A program made the translations under genes and the position numbers. From contig JAWPGT010000057.1 in NCBI GenBank assembly GCA_034638255.1, positions 62,001 through 126,000 on the forward strand: a DNA stretch of 64,000 nt, read 5' to 3'. Origin of the DNA: Coprinus comatus. Its lineage: Eukaryota; Basidiomycota; Agaricomycetes; Agaricales; Agaricaceae. Every line of letters begins with the position of its first letter. The first letter of the stretch is position 1. Below, one piece after another: positions 47,517 to 60,618 of the stretch. Below the pieces are notes generated by a model that did no database searches, was not told where the DNA came from, and saw only the letters and a list, made by a program, of their open reading frames with translations.

Positions 47517-48808
47517 TCACATTTTAACAGGAACCTGAGCTGGAACCTGAACCTGATTACCCGAATTCCCAATCAATGTTTCCAATCTTTCTTCCAAACC
47601 TCTTCCAAGACCTTCTCTTTCCCATTCACCACCAACATCCAACAATGGACTATTCTCTCTTCTAACAATCGCACTATGATGATGATGGTGATGGGGATGT
47701 GGTGGTTGGGAATTCATATTAAACCCTCTCAATGACGTAGCTGCACTTCCATTATTGGTCCTTGTACCTGTTGTTCTGGGGTTAAGTACGCCTAGGCTTG
47801 AAACACTAGGTATATGTGGAGGTGGATCAGAATATGAAGCCGAGGTTGTTAGAGAAGCAAGAGGAAGTGTTGATGCTGGTATTGAAGACAACAAATCCGA
47901 GTAAGACATGAATGATAGTCTCTTTGAAGGACCATGAGTAGGTGAAGGAGGATGAGAAAGAGTAGAAGTCCAGGAAGTAGGTGATGATAAAACGGTAGAT
48001 TGTTGTATAGGGAGGTTATGCGGAGAGATAGCGGCGGAGGAACAGGTGGGTGACGAGATTAATTGATGAGGAATTGATGGTGATATGGCTTTTTGGTGTT
48101 GTTCAGTTGTAGCTGTTGTACATGCGTTATTATTAGGTGACGGAATAGATGTGGTGGCTGTGACGATAGGCGGAGTGGTGGTAGGGGTGGTCTGAGCATT
48201 ATTGGGGATACTGAGTAGAAGCTCCGTTCTTGGGATAGGCCCAGGTCCGGAAGGCAGACGAAGGCCTAGAGGAGAAGGGCTGCGACTCCTGAAGCTACCG
48301 ATTGGGCTAGCAAATCCACTGACTGGGCTCTTTGCAATGAGGAGAGACTCGAAAAGAGGAGAGGGGTGGGCAGGAGTGACTACTACAGCGTCAGTGTCTT
48401 CGGCAGTGGAGCCTGTGAGAATGGCTGCTGCGCTGTCAAGAACTGAGGGAACAGAGTGTTCTAATTGCTCTGTACCTTTTGCGCGTGGGATGCGGTGTGG
48501 GTTTTGGGAAGCCAGGAAGGGTGGCGAAGGAGGTACAATTGGTTCAATGTCGCGTTCAAAGATAGCTGAAGACGACGAACGACTAGATAACGGTAAGAAT
48601 AGTCCCAACTGAGCAGAGAGAGCAGGACTGACACTGAGGTAGGAGATGACGGCAGAGACGTTTCTCTGACTGGCCTGAGGGCAGAGGCAGACGTCATGTG
48701 GTGTAGCATTCCTGGTTAACGGTCAGTGATCCTCAGTCTACCACACAAACAACCAGCTCACCTTCGTTCATTGCGGTTGGGTCTGAAGGAACAGTTGACC
48801 GTCCAACT
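47517..48808 (-). CDS. Ser/Pro/Thr-rich protein, unknown, 5' end unresolved
   Basis: Main exon 47517-48711, which extends past the first ATG and keeps the frame upstream (VCLCPQASQRNVSAVISYL, then LGLFLPLSSRSSS). A probable upstream exon 48762-48808 (VNCSFRPNRNER) is joined over a 50 bp intron. The protein is disordered, rich in Ser, Pro and Thr, with a His run (HPHHHHHH), a conserved-looking KRLSFMSYSDLLSSIPAST block and a charged GGEWEREGLGRGLEERLE block near the C-terminus. I have an impression of similar basidiomycete hypothetical proteins but cannot name a family. KRLSF resembles a basophilic kinase site. The start codon was not identified. Confidence 0.55.
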
Positions 48809-51798
48809 CTAATATACACTGCTTAGTCAGCATTCCTCCTCACTACCACCATTCGAACACTCAGTCATATTTATAAATATCCACATCTGCTTCATTGCCA
48901 TCGTTGTCCTGCCTCTCCGCTGATCTCTCAATCACCGGATACTACACTACTCCAGACTTTAACCTCCCTGCAAAACCGATAATCATGGGGACGTACAACT
49001 TGCTGACACAACTCCGCCCCGTGCTCACTTATCATCCTAATCCATTAATGACTCCATAGAACTCAGGCATTGAAGCATAATGTATGATCCGAAGTATGCA
49101 CATAACGTTCCTGCATGTTGGAGCTTCGTTACAATCAACATCATCTTCATATCCATCCTTCCTAAGGAATAAACCCCTCCCCCCGTTTACTTCGCAACCA
49201 TCTTCTGTCTTATGATTATCAGGTATTCCGTTATATATAGTCGTGATGGATTTCTGGAGCGACACAAAGCTATGACTCTTTGTGTTACCCATATATAAAA
49301 CAATGCTTATTCCATCAGCAACTGGCTTATCTTATGATGTAGTGATTCCAAAGGGTCCAAATTTAACCTTTATATCTAAAAACACTCAAAACGACAATCC
49401 GTATCACTACATAGAACACATACTACTACTACGTACTACATACATACAAGGCAGTGTACCCTCCGCCCGTGTCAGACACCCTGGTTTCGTTCTAAACTTC
49501 ACACCAGCCTCCATCATAATCATTCATTTCTTCAAAAAATCAGGAATCTTATCACTGTTTTTAAAACACCACCGTCTCCACAATAGTCTTATTATATATA
49601 TTTCTAGCTCGATTTCTGATTACCACTTCACTTCACTTTGTGAATCATGATTTCGGGCAGAAATACAAAAGAGCAGTACTACTTAATACTGTTACATAGC
49701 CCAAGAGGTGCTACGGTCTCAAATCAGAAATTGATTAGGACTATAGCAAGTATCTGCACAGTTAAGCCATGTGAGGACGCCAAATATAGAATTATAGTAC
49801 CATAATAATGGAAATGGAAAGTCCCCTTCTGCCCTACGACTCTGATTCTGATTTATCCTAATAATATACTTAAAGCAACACAGGTGAAAAAAGTTTGTGA
49901 ACTTACAATGAATCCTGATATTGTTAATCAAGAAAGGTGACTTGCTAAGACTCCGGGCGTCAAGGTAAATCGCAGCGCCAGTGATAAGAATAATCCAACT
50001 GGATTATCAAGGAGTTACTCAATAACACGGTCAGAAAAAATGACACTCGAGTAATAGCTCGCTAATCCAGTTGGATTATTGTATCACCAGTGCAGCGTAA
50101 TACTACATAATTATAATGATAGACTGAGATTTTAACAAATCCAAGAAGTCAAGTTATTGATGATATAAATATAAATATGAAGAATAAAAATTATGTTACT
50201 TCATTTCTTTGTTCGTCAGGTGTATAATCTCCACCAGTTACAGACTAACTATATAGCTATTATTTCAGAGTCACGACAATGCACAAATGTACCTATTCTT
50301 AGTCTCCCCGGTCCCAAAAAGAAGACACTGAACAATGTTAATGAATCATGATTAATGATCACTCTGGAAATATCACATTGATCAACATTTTACTACTTAC
50401 CACATCAATCTCAGTCTCAGAATTTCAGATAAAAATTTGATGCTTACAGAACCACATTAGACAGGATTCAGGAGAGTGCGTTCAAAAGTCCCTTCGAAGC
50501 AACAATAGTGGATAATTAAATACTATTCGGAAACCCTGGAAAATTAGAAACCTCTCTAACGTTTCTCAATAAGATGTTCATACTAACCCTTTTCTAATCC
50601 TGAGGCAAGTCCGCCGTATCGGTGTTCGTCAGTATTCCCATGATATAGATATTGGTTAAAGAAATAGAAATAAAATATGCACAGCTGTGCATTTAGCTCA
50701 CCCGTCTTGTGGGTTCCTCCTTACCAAAAATAACTCTCCACTTAATTTGTATTTTCCAGTCTTATTACCAATGATGTCGCCATTATCATAATACTAATTC
50801 ACTGAGTGGGAGTGTAGCTCTGTAGTGTACTTACTCGAGCAGACTCGATGGCATCCGATGATCCTACTAATAGTCTATTAGAAGGTTTCTGGCCACGGAT
50901 TCTGAATAAGAAAAATGCCTTTCTGGTTTCTCCCGGGTTTCCAAATAGGATTATCCTATAAAATTACCTACGTAAAGTTTAAACGACAACTTGAAGTGTT
51001 TGGGATACATATATTACTTACTAGAAGACCTCATCATTTGATGATGGTGCCCGGCGACTTTAGAGATTAAGATGATGGTAAGTAATAATGTTAGAAAAGC
51101 AAAATTTGATATGTCGAAGATGGGTCATTCAACATGATGATTAGATGCCAAGGGATTGTAACAGAGTAAGGATAACAGCTTGCTGTTCAGTTGCATCTAG
51201 CATTGATTCAAGGGTTGGTGGGTGATTAAAAAGGAATTGCAGGCATATGGGAAATAATACCGGATGATGTACTCAGTCGTAATAGGAGGAGGAATCGGTC
51301 ATGTAGCTGTAAGTCTCTTGAGACTCAACAGAGCGCGTTTGAAATGATCTGATGACAGGTGGTATGATATCCACATATCAAAAAAAGTTCATCATGGATA
51401 TTGCGATTCGTACCAGATCTTTACCAGCTTGCAGAACTTTCTTCGCAGTATCTCCATCTCTGGTATGTAGTATACTCAGTGCCATGGTAGTAGCAGAGGG
51501 AAATTATAAAGATCATGTATCATGTATCATGATGGTCAATATTCAAAACATATATAAAACGGCTGAATGCCTCCGAGTCATCTCAGGCTCAGGCTGAAAT
51601 ACATTACCTTTCTTTCCTTCCTCCTTCTACCATCTTATCATCATACTCCCCTGTATTTATTCCCTCAACATACGAGTGCACCTTTCATTCTCCTATTGGT
51701 GGCTTCAAATACACTACTCTTCAGATTCGGACTTGACTGTATACTGTGAAAAAAAGTTGATTGGAAACCATTTGAGCGTATTTTGTGAACTTGTGACC
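48809..51798. other. Long intergenic region
   Basis: About 3 kb without a supported gene; the short frames have no motif. It contains a small foldback element (49971-50097). The left part probably holds the promoter and first exon of the Ser/Pro-rich gene. Confidence 0.4.
49971..50097. repeat. Small foldback (MITE-like) element, about 127 bp
   Basis: Inverted arms of about 35 bp (49971-50006 and 50063-50097) share AATAATCCAACTGGATTA and CGC-GC--C--GTGATA at the tips. The flanks could give a TAA duplication. No coding capacity. Confidence 0.6.
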
Positions 51799-53934
51799 AT
51801 GGTGGATATACCACCTGAAGTAGTAGTGTTCATGCATAATACTGCATTACAGCATAGTTACAGCTACGGTATGTTTTTCAAAATCATTTCTGTTCAGATG
51901 ATTCATTGATAAATCATCATCATCATATCAGTTGCAATGATAACTTGTGTAATCTATGATGCATGTTTACTGTTCAATAAAGAGGTGAGAAATACGCGCT
52001 GGGCATTATCTTCCCTTCCAACATCCACTATTCATAACAATAACATAAATATACTAACATACACCATATACTTTTATAGAGAATATATATATATACTAGG
52101 TACGATGATCATGATTCCCAGCCCATTGTCAAGCCCACGAACAAACTGGTTTCCCGCCAACTTTGTAATGTAGGGGTCGAACGCCAATGAAGCTGATTTA
52201 CATCTTACTTCGTTATTTCACCCTAATTGTTTTCATGTACGTACCTCTTAAGTTCTTTTTTTTTTTCATCGGCTGTATGGATTCTGTATCTGATGCATGA
52301 TCCTAGTTTGATTTTTTATAGTGAGATATCCTCCATACACGAATTTGTTTAATTTATCATATTAAACTCATGATGTATAGAAGCACGACAGTCTGGGATT
52401 CCTGCAAGAGTGAGTTCATAGTTCATGTTTTATAAAACTCACTCAGAGCTTGTCCTTAAATTTATTCATAGCTGTAAGTCATAATTTCTTCCAGCTTAAA
52501 CAACTAAACTCATCATATCCTGAATAGATGCTACACAACATCTTGGATCACTGAATTGTAAATATCTCGACTTTGCAACTTTCGAATGTTTGTAACAACT
52601 GACTTACTACTGATCGATGATTCCTTGTGATATTAGTATTGTTAATGTTGGGCATATTGTTTTAGTCAAGACAATTCTGGTTTTAAGATTACGAGCACTC
52701 TTCAATAATAATTTGTTAGGTTAGTCCCTTTTAACAGCTTTCTAAAAGAAGAGGGAGATCAAATGCTCATCAATCATTTTTTTCACTTACCCCCCAGTAT
52801 CATTGATACTGGTATTTGCGATGCTTGGTATGTGATAATATATCATGATAGATGAGTTGTTACTAATATATAGATATATGCTAATAATATCTATCATCTG
52901 AAGTTGATATTGTTGTATGTCATAGACCCGGCCAAGGAATAACCGATGATAATTAACAATGTTACAGGGAGGAACATTTTATTGGATAGTGAAAGGTTCT
53001 CTTATAACACGATTTACATTGGATGGTTTACCCATTCCTGGTTGCATCCTACTTTCTTCTTCAAATACAACTCTAGATTTGCTTACTAAAAGTATACAAA
53101 CGGCTTGGTGAGTTCATCTCTTTTTCTCATTCACGTCATTTCTATTGTTCATTGTTTGTATATCCTTCCATAATTTCAATATTCAGTATTTGTCGATTGG
53201 CAAGTACAGGTATGTTTATTTCTATGTTTACTCTTCTCATTTATTACTTCTTAATGAATGTGTTTGTTATAAGGCATTGAACTGTTACTTACATTAATCG
53301 GACTCTATTGTACCTTCTCCAAATCACCATACACAATATCAAAACTCATCAAATACAAAAAAGTCACACCAGTTCTATTTGTTTTTTATCGTGATGGGCT
53401 ATTATACTTTATTCCGTATGTTATCCAACACCTATATCTCGACTCTCAAATTCCTGACTATGTCTTGACAGTATTTTCGGTTAGTCACTTCAGTGCATCA
53501 TCGTGTTATCATTCTTAACATTTTCTGACCCTTTATTTCTTTCTATTGCCTTTTAGTATTCAGCGTATTTGGAGTAGTGGATCAGTTCTCAATTACTAAT
53601 GATATGATGAGTCAAACAGATTGGATACTGTGCGTCTTTCATTACATTTAACAATATCTCAGGCTAATAACCATAATCTATTAGTTGGCAAACTCTCATC
53701 TATGCTTTGATTGTGAGCACTCTACCTCCACTTTTATTATTATTAGTATTATTATATTGAATTCTAAACAAAAATTCATATCATCAGGGAACAAGACTTA
53801 TTCTCAACCTTCGAATTGCAGGAGCAGAACTGACTGATACTACTATACAACAACATGTTTCTTCATTGGTTTTTGCTCGAAGTGGAGAAAATAATATGGA
53901 GGTAGTAAGTGAGTTGGGTGAGGTGCGGGCGTGA
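51799..53934 (+). CDS. DUF6533-like seven-helix membrane protein, arm 1 of an inverted pair
   Basis: Starts MVDIPPEVVVFMHNTA, then VAMITCVIYDACLLFNKE, a short RIYIYTRG exon and RTPMKLIYILLRYFTLIVFM, the YDxxLxF...RY pattern of basidiomycete DUF6533 proteins. Further exons give WIVKGSLITRFTLDGLPIPG, LLLTLIGLYCTFSKSPYTIS, VTPVLFVFYRDGLLYFIPYV, VFSVFGVVDQFS, WQTLIYALI and a C-terminal GTRLILNLRIAG. It ends with a tail including SSLVFARSGENNMEV and stops TGA 53932-53934. Around a dozen small introns. Several hydrophobic segments fit a multi-pass membrane protein. No function is known for the family to me. The gene is mirrored almost base for base, introns included, at 54527-56712. Confidence 0.6.
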
Positions 53935-54526
53935 GAATACTGATGGATGTGAAGGAGATTGTAGTAAGAGATTATTTATTATTGAACTATTATACTTTCT
54001 TTGGATAAATTCATTAATGATCAGACTCTGTTATACGACTGTAGTTCTTACCGAGTGTATAGGATTCAAGTTATTACTTCTCACTGTGCTCAGTACTAGA
54101 AGTTAAAACCCCGTTGAGTAAAAAAAAAAAATTGACGCTTATCCAGCGGGTTCTTGCTCAGATATCAGAAGGATCCAACATTTATCATCGATTCATCAAT
54201 AATCCTCTGGTGAACACTGAAGACCTACCCACTTGTACTCATAACTCTAATCCACTTGTCGAATAGTCATCTACAATAACGGCAAAGTAACCAGGTTAGA
54301 ATGATTCTATATATCGTTACAGCAACTACAGTATGTCTTGAAGCTTGAAGGACGTCAACTCATGACGGCCCATGGCCCTGGGTTAAAGCTGTACGAAAAT
54401 GGTGAACTTGGCCCTGTTTGTCATGTCGAGGTGCTCACTGTCGTAGTAGGCCTGTTATATCTGATATAATACATTGATATTGCACGAAAATCTCAATCTC
54501 TGCTTTACAACCTCCATCACATGTAA
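53935..54526. other. Spacer at the centre of the inverted gene pair
   Basis: About 590 bp between the two convergent stop codons; no gene. An A-run of about 11 bases occurs at 54120. Confidence 0.45.
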
Positions 54527-56712
54527 TCATCTCTTACCACCACCACCACTATCTTCAACAGTAACCTCTTCACGATCATCTTTCACACCCGACCCCGACT
54601 GTCCCATCTCTATTTTATCACAGTCACCACTTCGAGCAAAAATTAATGATGAAACTTGATGGTTTAAAGTCGTATCAGTAAGCTTGGCCCCTGCGATTCG
54701 AAGGTTAAGAATGAGTCTTGTTCCCTGATTGATTTTTGTTTAGAATTTAATATACTAAATAATAAAAAAGTGGACAGGTGGAATACTCACAATCAAGACA
54801 TAAACGAGAGTTTGCCAGCTAAGAAACGAGCAAGTTTAATAGAGCTTTTCAATGCTTTTCAATGTTAATGTTTTTGGGCAGAAATAGACGCACAGAATCC
54901 AATCCGTTTGACTCATAATATCATTAGCAATTGAGAACTGGCCCACTAATCCAAAAACGCTGAACACTATTATAATATAGAGGTAAATCAAATGTTAGAA
55001 TGTGTTAAAACTTAAAAGCAGTAACATGAAGCAAGGGTTGAAGAGACTCACCAAAAATACTACAAAATAAACAGGACACAGTTAGAAACAAAGTATTCAG
55101 TACTCAGCGTTCTGAGGAGATGGTAGTAGGTAATCGGATAACATACGGAATGAAATATAATAAACCATCACGATAAAACGCAAATAGAACTGGTGTGACT
55201 TTTTTGTATTTGATGAGTTTTGATATTGTGTATGGTGATTTGGAGAAGGTACGATAGAGTCCGATTAATGTAAGTAACAGTTCAACGCCTTATAACAAAC
55301 ACATTCATTAAGAAGTAATAAATGAGAAGAATAAACATAGAAATAAACATACCTGTACTTGCCAATCGACAAATACTGAATATTGAAATCATGAGCAACG
55401 AATAATGAAAATGATATGGAAGAGAAAATGATGGACCCACCAAGCCGTTTGTATACTTTTATAAAACAAATCTAAAGGTGGTTTCGTAGGGGATAATAGG
55501 ATACAACCAGGAACAGGTAAACCATCCAACGTAAATTGTGTTACTAGAGAACCTTTCACTATCCAATAAAATGTTCCTCCCTGTAACATCATTAATCGTC
55601 GTCAGTTATTCCTTGAAAGTTTTGATATTCATGACGTACGACAATATCGACTGGTTAATAGACATTATTAGCATATAATTAGTAGTAACTCATCTAACAT
55701 GGTACATTATCACTTACCAAGCATCGCGAATGCGAGTATCAGTGATACTAGGATAAGAAAAATATGAGTCTCACTCTCTTACAAGCTGCTAATAAAGAGG
55801 ACTAACCTAGTATGTTGTTATTGAAGAGCGCCCGTAATCTCAAAACCAGAATCGTCTTGACTACAAGGATATGTCCAACATTAACGATACTATCACAACA
55901 TCAGCACTAGCTAATAAGTTCAAACGTTCAAGTGCTTACAATTCAATGATCCAATCCATTGTATAACATCTATTCAAGATATATGAGAAAAATCATTTAA
56001 ACTGGAGGGGGTTTAGGACTTACAGCTATGAGTGAATTCGGGAGGTTCAACAATGAGCTCCAAGTCAGAGAAGCAAAGGATACGAATTATGAACTCACTC
56101 TTGCAGGAATTCTAGAATGTTGTGTTTCTATACGCCACAATCCAATAAATCAATTAAACAGATTCACGGAGGGAAAATATCTCACTATAAAAAGCAAAAC
56201 TAGATCGCGCATCAGAATCATTACAGTTGATGAACAAAAATAATACATGAAAACGACGAGGGTGAAATAACGAAGTAGTATGTAAATCAGTTTCATGGAT
56301 GTTCGACCCCTGGATTACAAAGTTATTGAGAGAAACTAGTCAGTTTATGGGTTGATAAAAAGGGTTGAGATGGTAGTATTATGATCCGGCGTACCCATAT
56401 ATATGTTTTCTCTACATAAAAAAACATATGAATCAATTTATGTTTATTCCGGCGTCGTTATGCTAGACGCGTGGACGTATTCATGTTAAAAATAATACTC
56501 ACTTCTTGATTGAAGAGTAAACATGCATCATAGACTACACAACTTATCATCGCAACTGAAATGATGACAGGTCACCACATACGCAGATCAATCATATTTT
56601 CATCAATGAATCATCTCAACAAATGTAAATCTTGAAACATACCGTAGTTGTAACCATGCTTTAACGCAGTGTTATGCAGGAACACTGATATTTCAGGCGA
56701 TATATCAACCAT
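54527..56712 (-). CDS. DUF6533-like seven-helix membrane protein, arm 2 of an inverted pair
   Basis: Start ATG at 56712 (MVDISPEISVFLHNTALKHG), then VAMISCVVYDACLLFNQE, SMKLIYILLRYFTLVVFM, WIVKGSLVTQFTLDGLPVPG, VTPVLFAFYRDGLLYFIPY, GTRLILNLRIAGAKLTDTTL and an Asp/Glu/Gly-rich tail to TGA 54527. Splice sites correspond to those of arm 1. The C-terminal tails after the shared SSLxFARSG differ completely, so the two proteins diverge at the probable cytoplasmic end. Both copies look open. Confidence 0.6.
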
Positions 56713-57522
56713 ATCACAACACACTCAAGTGTTGCAAGTGTCTGATGTATTTGGTACTGTACGGTGCACCGCCCAAGGTGAATAAACAGACGGAGTGACA
56801 AAAAACACGAATACTGGGTGAGAATCAAACGTCAGATCTCAGCTGTGAAGTAGAAGAGAATCGAGATGTTTTGGGGGGAAAGAAGAACCACGTGTAGTCG
56901 CTACCGACAATCGTGATGCCCCTTATGTACAAGCCGGTGAGAGAAACCTCGGCCAATGCTTTTCCAATAAGACGATCCTTTCCTGATACAGAAACCCCCA
57001 AACTCCACTTAACCTACACATCTTATGGTCACGACCCGTGAATATAACCCCTATTTTACAGTTTTTTTTGGCGATAAAAGCCCGAATTCTGTTTAAATAC
57101 TCCGAGACATTCGTTCATGACATGCTGAGTAGATAAGATAAAAAAAACCAAATTCTTATGCGTAATATATTAACGCGGAAATACTCCCCAGCTTTTCTTA
57201 GCAGATCCTTCCTCTACTATATACTAAAATATGCACGCATTTGATTTTCTCAAGCGGTTACATACTCAGGAACGAGAAACTACCTCAGACCGCGGATCAA
57301 TGTCTTAGCGCCGCAGCCTACAGGGGTCGGTTAACTAATAACATCACAGATACGAAGATCTACGGTATACTTATACCACACTTCCATCCTTTCAAGCTTG
57401 AACATCCAATAAACTAATGTGGTAGTATACAAAATTGTGAAACAAAATCCTAGTTAACGCGCTTAAAAAAGTCCAAGAAGTGGTAGATAATAGTTCACCA
57501 CAACATTTAACTATTCTTTTTC
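56713..57522. other. Intergenic
   Basis: No gene supported. It holds the 5' flank of the arm 2 gene and the 3' flank of DLD copy 4. Confidence 0.35.
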
Positions 57523-60081
57523 CTATTCCTCTTTCCCTTCCTTCGGTTTCGCATCTGGATATAGCTAGAATAGAATATCAACGTCACCATCACACATTTA
57601 AAAAAAAGGACTCCCAACATACCTTCCCAGGATTAAACAAACCAAGCGGATCCACATTCCTCTTAATCAATTTCATAAGTTCCACAGTCCCATCACCCAA
57701 TTCCTCTCTCAAATATTCCTTCTTCCCAACACCAACACCATGTTCACCAGTACAAGTCCCATCCATAGCTATAGCTCTTTTAACCATTCTATGTACTGCC
57801 TTTTTCGCAATTTCATGTTCTTCATCTGATGAAAATAAAATTTGAGTATGGAAATTCCCATCTCCTACGTGTCCTACTATAGTTGATAAAAGTCCAGTTT
57901 CTAATATGTCTTGTTTCGTTTCGTATACTAGATCTGGGAGTTTCGATATCGGAACGCTATATAAAAAAATAAACGTAGGAGAATGAATCCAGATTAACCA
58001 ATTGTCCAGAACTGGCTATAAAAAAAAAGGATAAAAACGCACCAAACATCAGTAGGCCACCCTTTAGCACCTTCTTTCATAGCCAATCCAGCAAAGTGAG
58101 CATTCTTCCTTTCACTCCACATATCCTCAGCTTCTTCTTTACTTTTAGCAAGTTCAAATCCTTTTCCTCCATGTTTCTCAACAATCTTTCGAACAATAGA
58201 AGCTGTTTCTTTTAGTGACGATTCTGTTGGTCCTTGAAATTTGAAAAATAAATGATCGGCGGGGACATATTTTCGACCGGAATGTCCATGTTTATTTAAT
58301 GCGGATATGAATATATCGTCTAGGAGTTCCACACATTCTGTTTTTGTGATAGAGATTGAGTGAGTATAGGGCAAGTGTGTTGAGTAACAAGAAGAGAAGA
58401 GAAGAGAAGAGAAGACGTACGAATACCAACTCCACGATTAAGAATTTCAACTACAGCTTCTGTGGCTTTCTTAACATTAGGGAAATGTGCTAAAGCCACA
58501 GTTGTAGGTAGAACAGGAGCTAATCGAATGGTGACTATAAACATTGGTAATGAGCTTTTGAATCGGGGATACAAGAGCAGAATTATTACCTTCAGTGACG
58601 ATACCCAAAGTACCTTCTGCACCAATAAACAATTTCGTCACATCAAAACCTGCAGATGATTTCCTTGATCTACGACGTGTTTTGATTACTTCTCCTGATG
58701 GTAGCACGACTGTCTATACGACACACAATAATATAAGAATTATTTCATGGTTTAATTTCAGGAGAGAGAACTTACAGCGTTGAGGAACCATTCGGCTTTG
58801 GCAGTCCCATATCTGACAGCATTAGCTGTGAACATGTTATAAATCAACACATCGTGATAAATCGCGAAAGAGGGTATTTGAAGAACTTACTGCCAGAACA
58901 ACCTGTACTTAACATTCCGCCAATGGTAGCTCCAGGAGCTGGATCCAACTGCGTGTTATCTACGATAAGCACACGACCTTCTCCGATAAAAATAGAACGT
59001 GGATTGTACCGGGAAGAATAAAGGGATTCCTTTCTCTTTCAATGTTTCGTTGATGTCAACCCATCTCGCTCCTGGTTGACATACTAAATCCGAGTCGGCC
59101 TCTGTGTGAAAAAAAAAAAAAAGAAATCAAAATTTGATATTAAATATAACAAAAAGACGTACCATGAATCTCGATTATTCGATCCATGTTTGAAAGGTCT
59201 ACACATATACCACCAACATCATGCTATAGAAACAAGTTCAAAATGTGTATAACAATTGAATGTCGCAAACGTCAGTTACAATTAAGAGGAACAAAAGGGG
59301 TATGAACGTACACCGCGAGTGTGTCCTTCTAAATTGGTAGCACCAGAATAAGGAATGACAGGCATCCTATATTTCGTTGCTACTTTAACGATAGTAACGA
59401 CGTCTTCTGTGGATCTTGGAAATACAACCACACTGTGCATCATACCTAAACCAAGTGCAATAATAAGTATTTTGTTTCATTTTTGTACATTAGATGAAGT
59501 ACACACCGTCATGATAGGCAAAAGTAGAAAACCCATGATCGTGGAGGATATCTTTACTAGTAGTAACCAAATTCTCATCCTCGTCGAATAGAACCCGTAA
59601 TTCTTGAATTGCAAGTTCGAAATCTTGAGGTGAACCGTATTTTGGTTCCCAATCTTCGTCATTCAATGTTAACTTCTGCTTTTTGTGCCTGGGCCCTGTG
59701 TATACGAATTTGGGAGAAGGTTATTACAACAACGAAATTCTGGTCACAAGTTTGAAACATACCAAGTTCATAGTAATTGCTTATAGCAGCTGCTATCACC
59801 CCTCCGAGAAGACCACCCAGCATCGAGAGACTCCATCTTCCCGTGTTGTTTGTGTTGGTAGAGTCGGTATTGGTTTGGGTTTTAGAAGGATCATTTTTGT
59901 TGTTAAGGAAAAACCGTGTCGTAGAGAATCGTCGTAAAGCCGAACTTGTGCTCGTCGATGTCCGTAGTGGTAGCGGTGGTAATTGTAAGTGTGGTCGTGG
60001 TTCCAAATGAGGTGCTACTCCGTATCCCACGGCCCGGCATTTCGCGCTCCCGTTCCCATATGTCAAGACACGACGATACAT
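57523..60081 (-). CDS. DLD1: D-lactate dehydrogenase (cytochrome), copy 4, full length
   Basis: Start ATG 60081 (MYRRVLTYGNGS, matching the starts of copies 2 and 3). Exon 1 is 59763-60081, with an Arg/Ser/Thr-rich presequence and a hydrophobic anchor (MLGGLLGGVIAAAISNYY). Then come [192 protein letters not shown] and LFNPGK-LYPDAK, ending TAG 57523-57525. All family blocks are kept and no stops occur between splices, so this is a second probable enzyme. It lacks the extra intron of copy 1. It is the closest match to the truncated copies 2 and 3 in its N-terminus and intron layout. Confidence 0.85.
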
Positions 60082-60585
60082 CAAACGGCTCGGTTTGTCG
60101 TCTACGGTCTTGATTCTAACGTTCAAGGACAAAGGAAAGCAGGTAATGGAAGAGAAGTTGTGGTTCAAGCGATAGGTGCATGCAAGCTGCGTGTTTTACA
60201 TATATACAATAAATCCGAAGAAAGGCTAAGTAAGGGCTTCGTTTCCGGATCCACTCTGCTTCCCTGACTTCCGTGCGGACATAGCCATAGCTGCATCATC
60301 AGCATGCCACATGGCATCATGTGCATTGCATCGGAATTGAATTACTGTCTAATTTGCGTACCCACCTCCTATATTCGAGGCTCTCTCTCGCTCTGCCAAA
60401 ACCATTCTTCACTGACCTCGAGTAGTAACTTAAGACAGCCGAGGGGCCTTAATTATTGCAGTGACGACTCGATTAGGGACTCTCAGGGACTTATGTTTTA
60501 GTATGACGCCGCCTTACTGATGCGAAGGGGTCGGCGTATGAGTGTAATCACCCTCGGGTAAAGTGTAACTGGCTGGTGGTATCAG

Positions 60586-60618
<33 letters not shown>

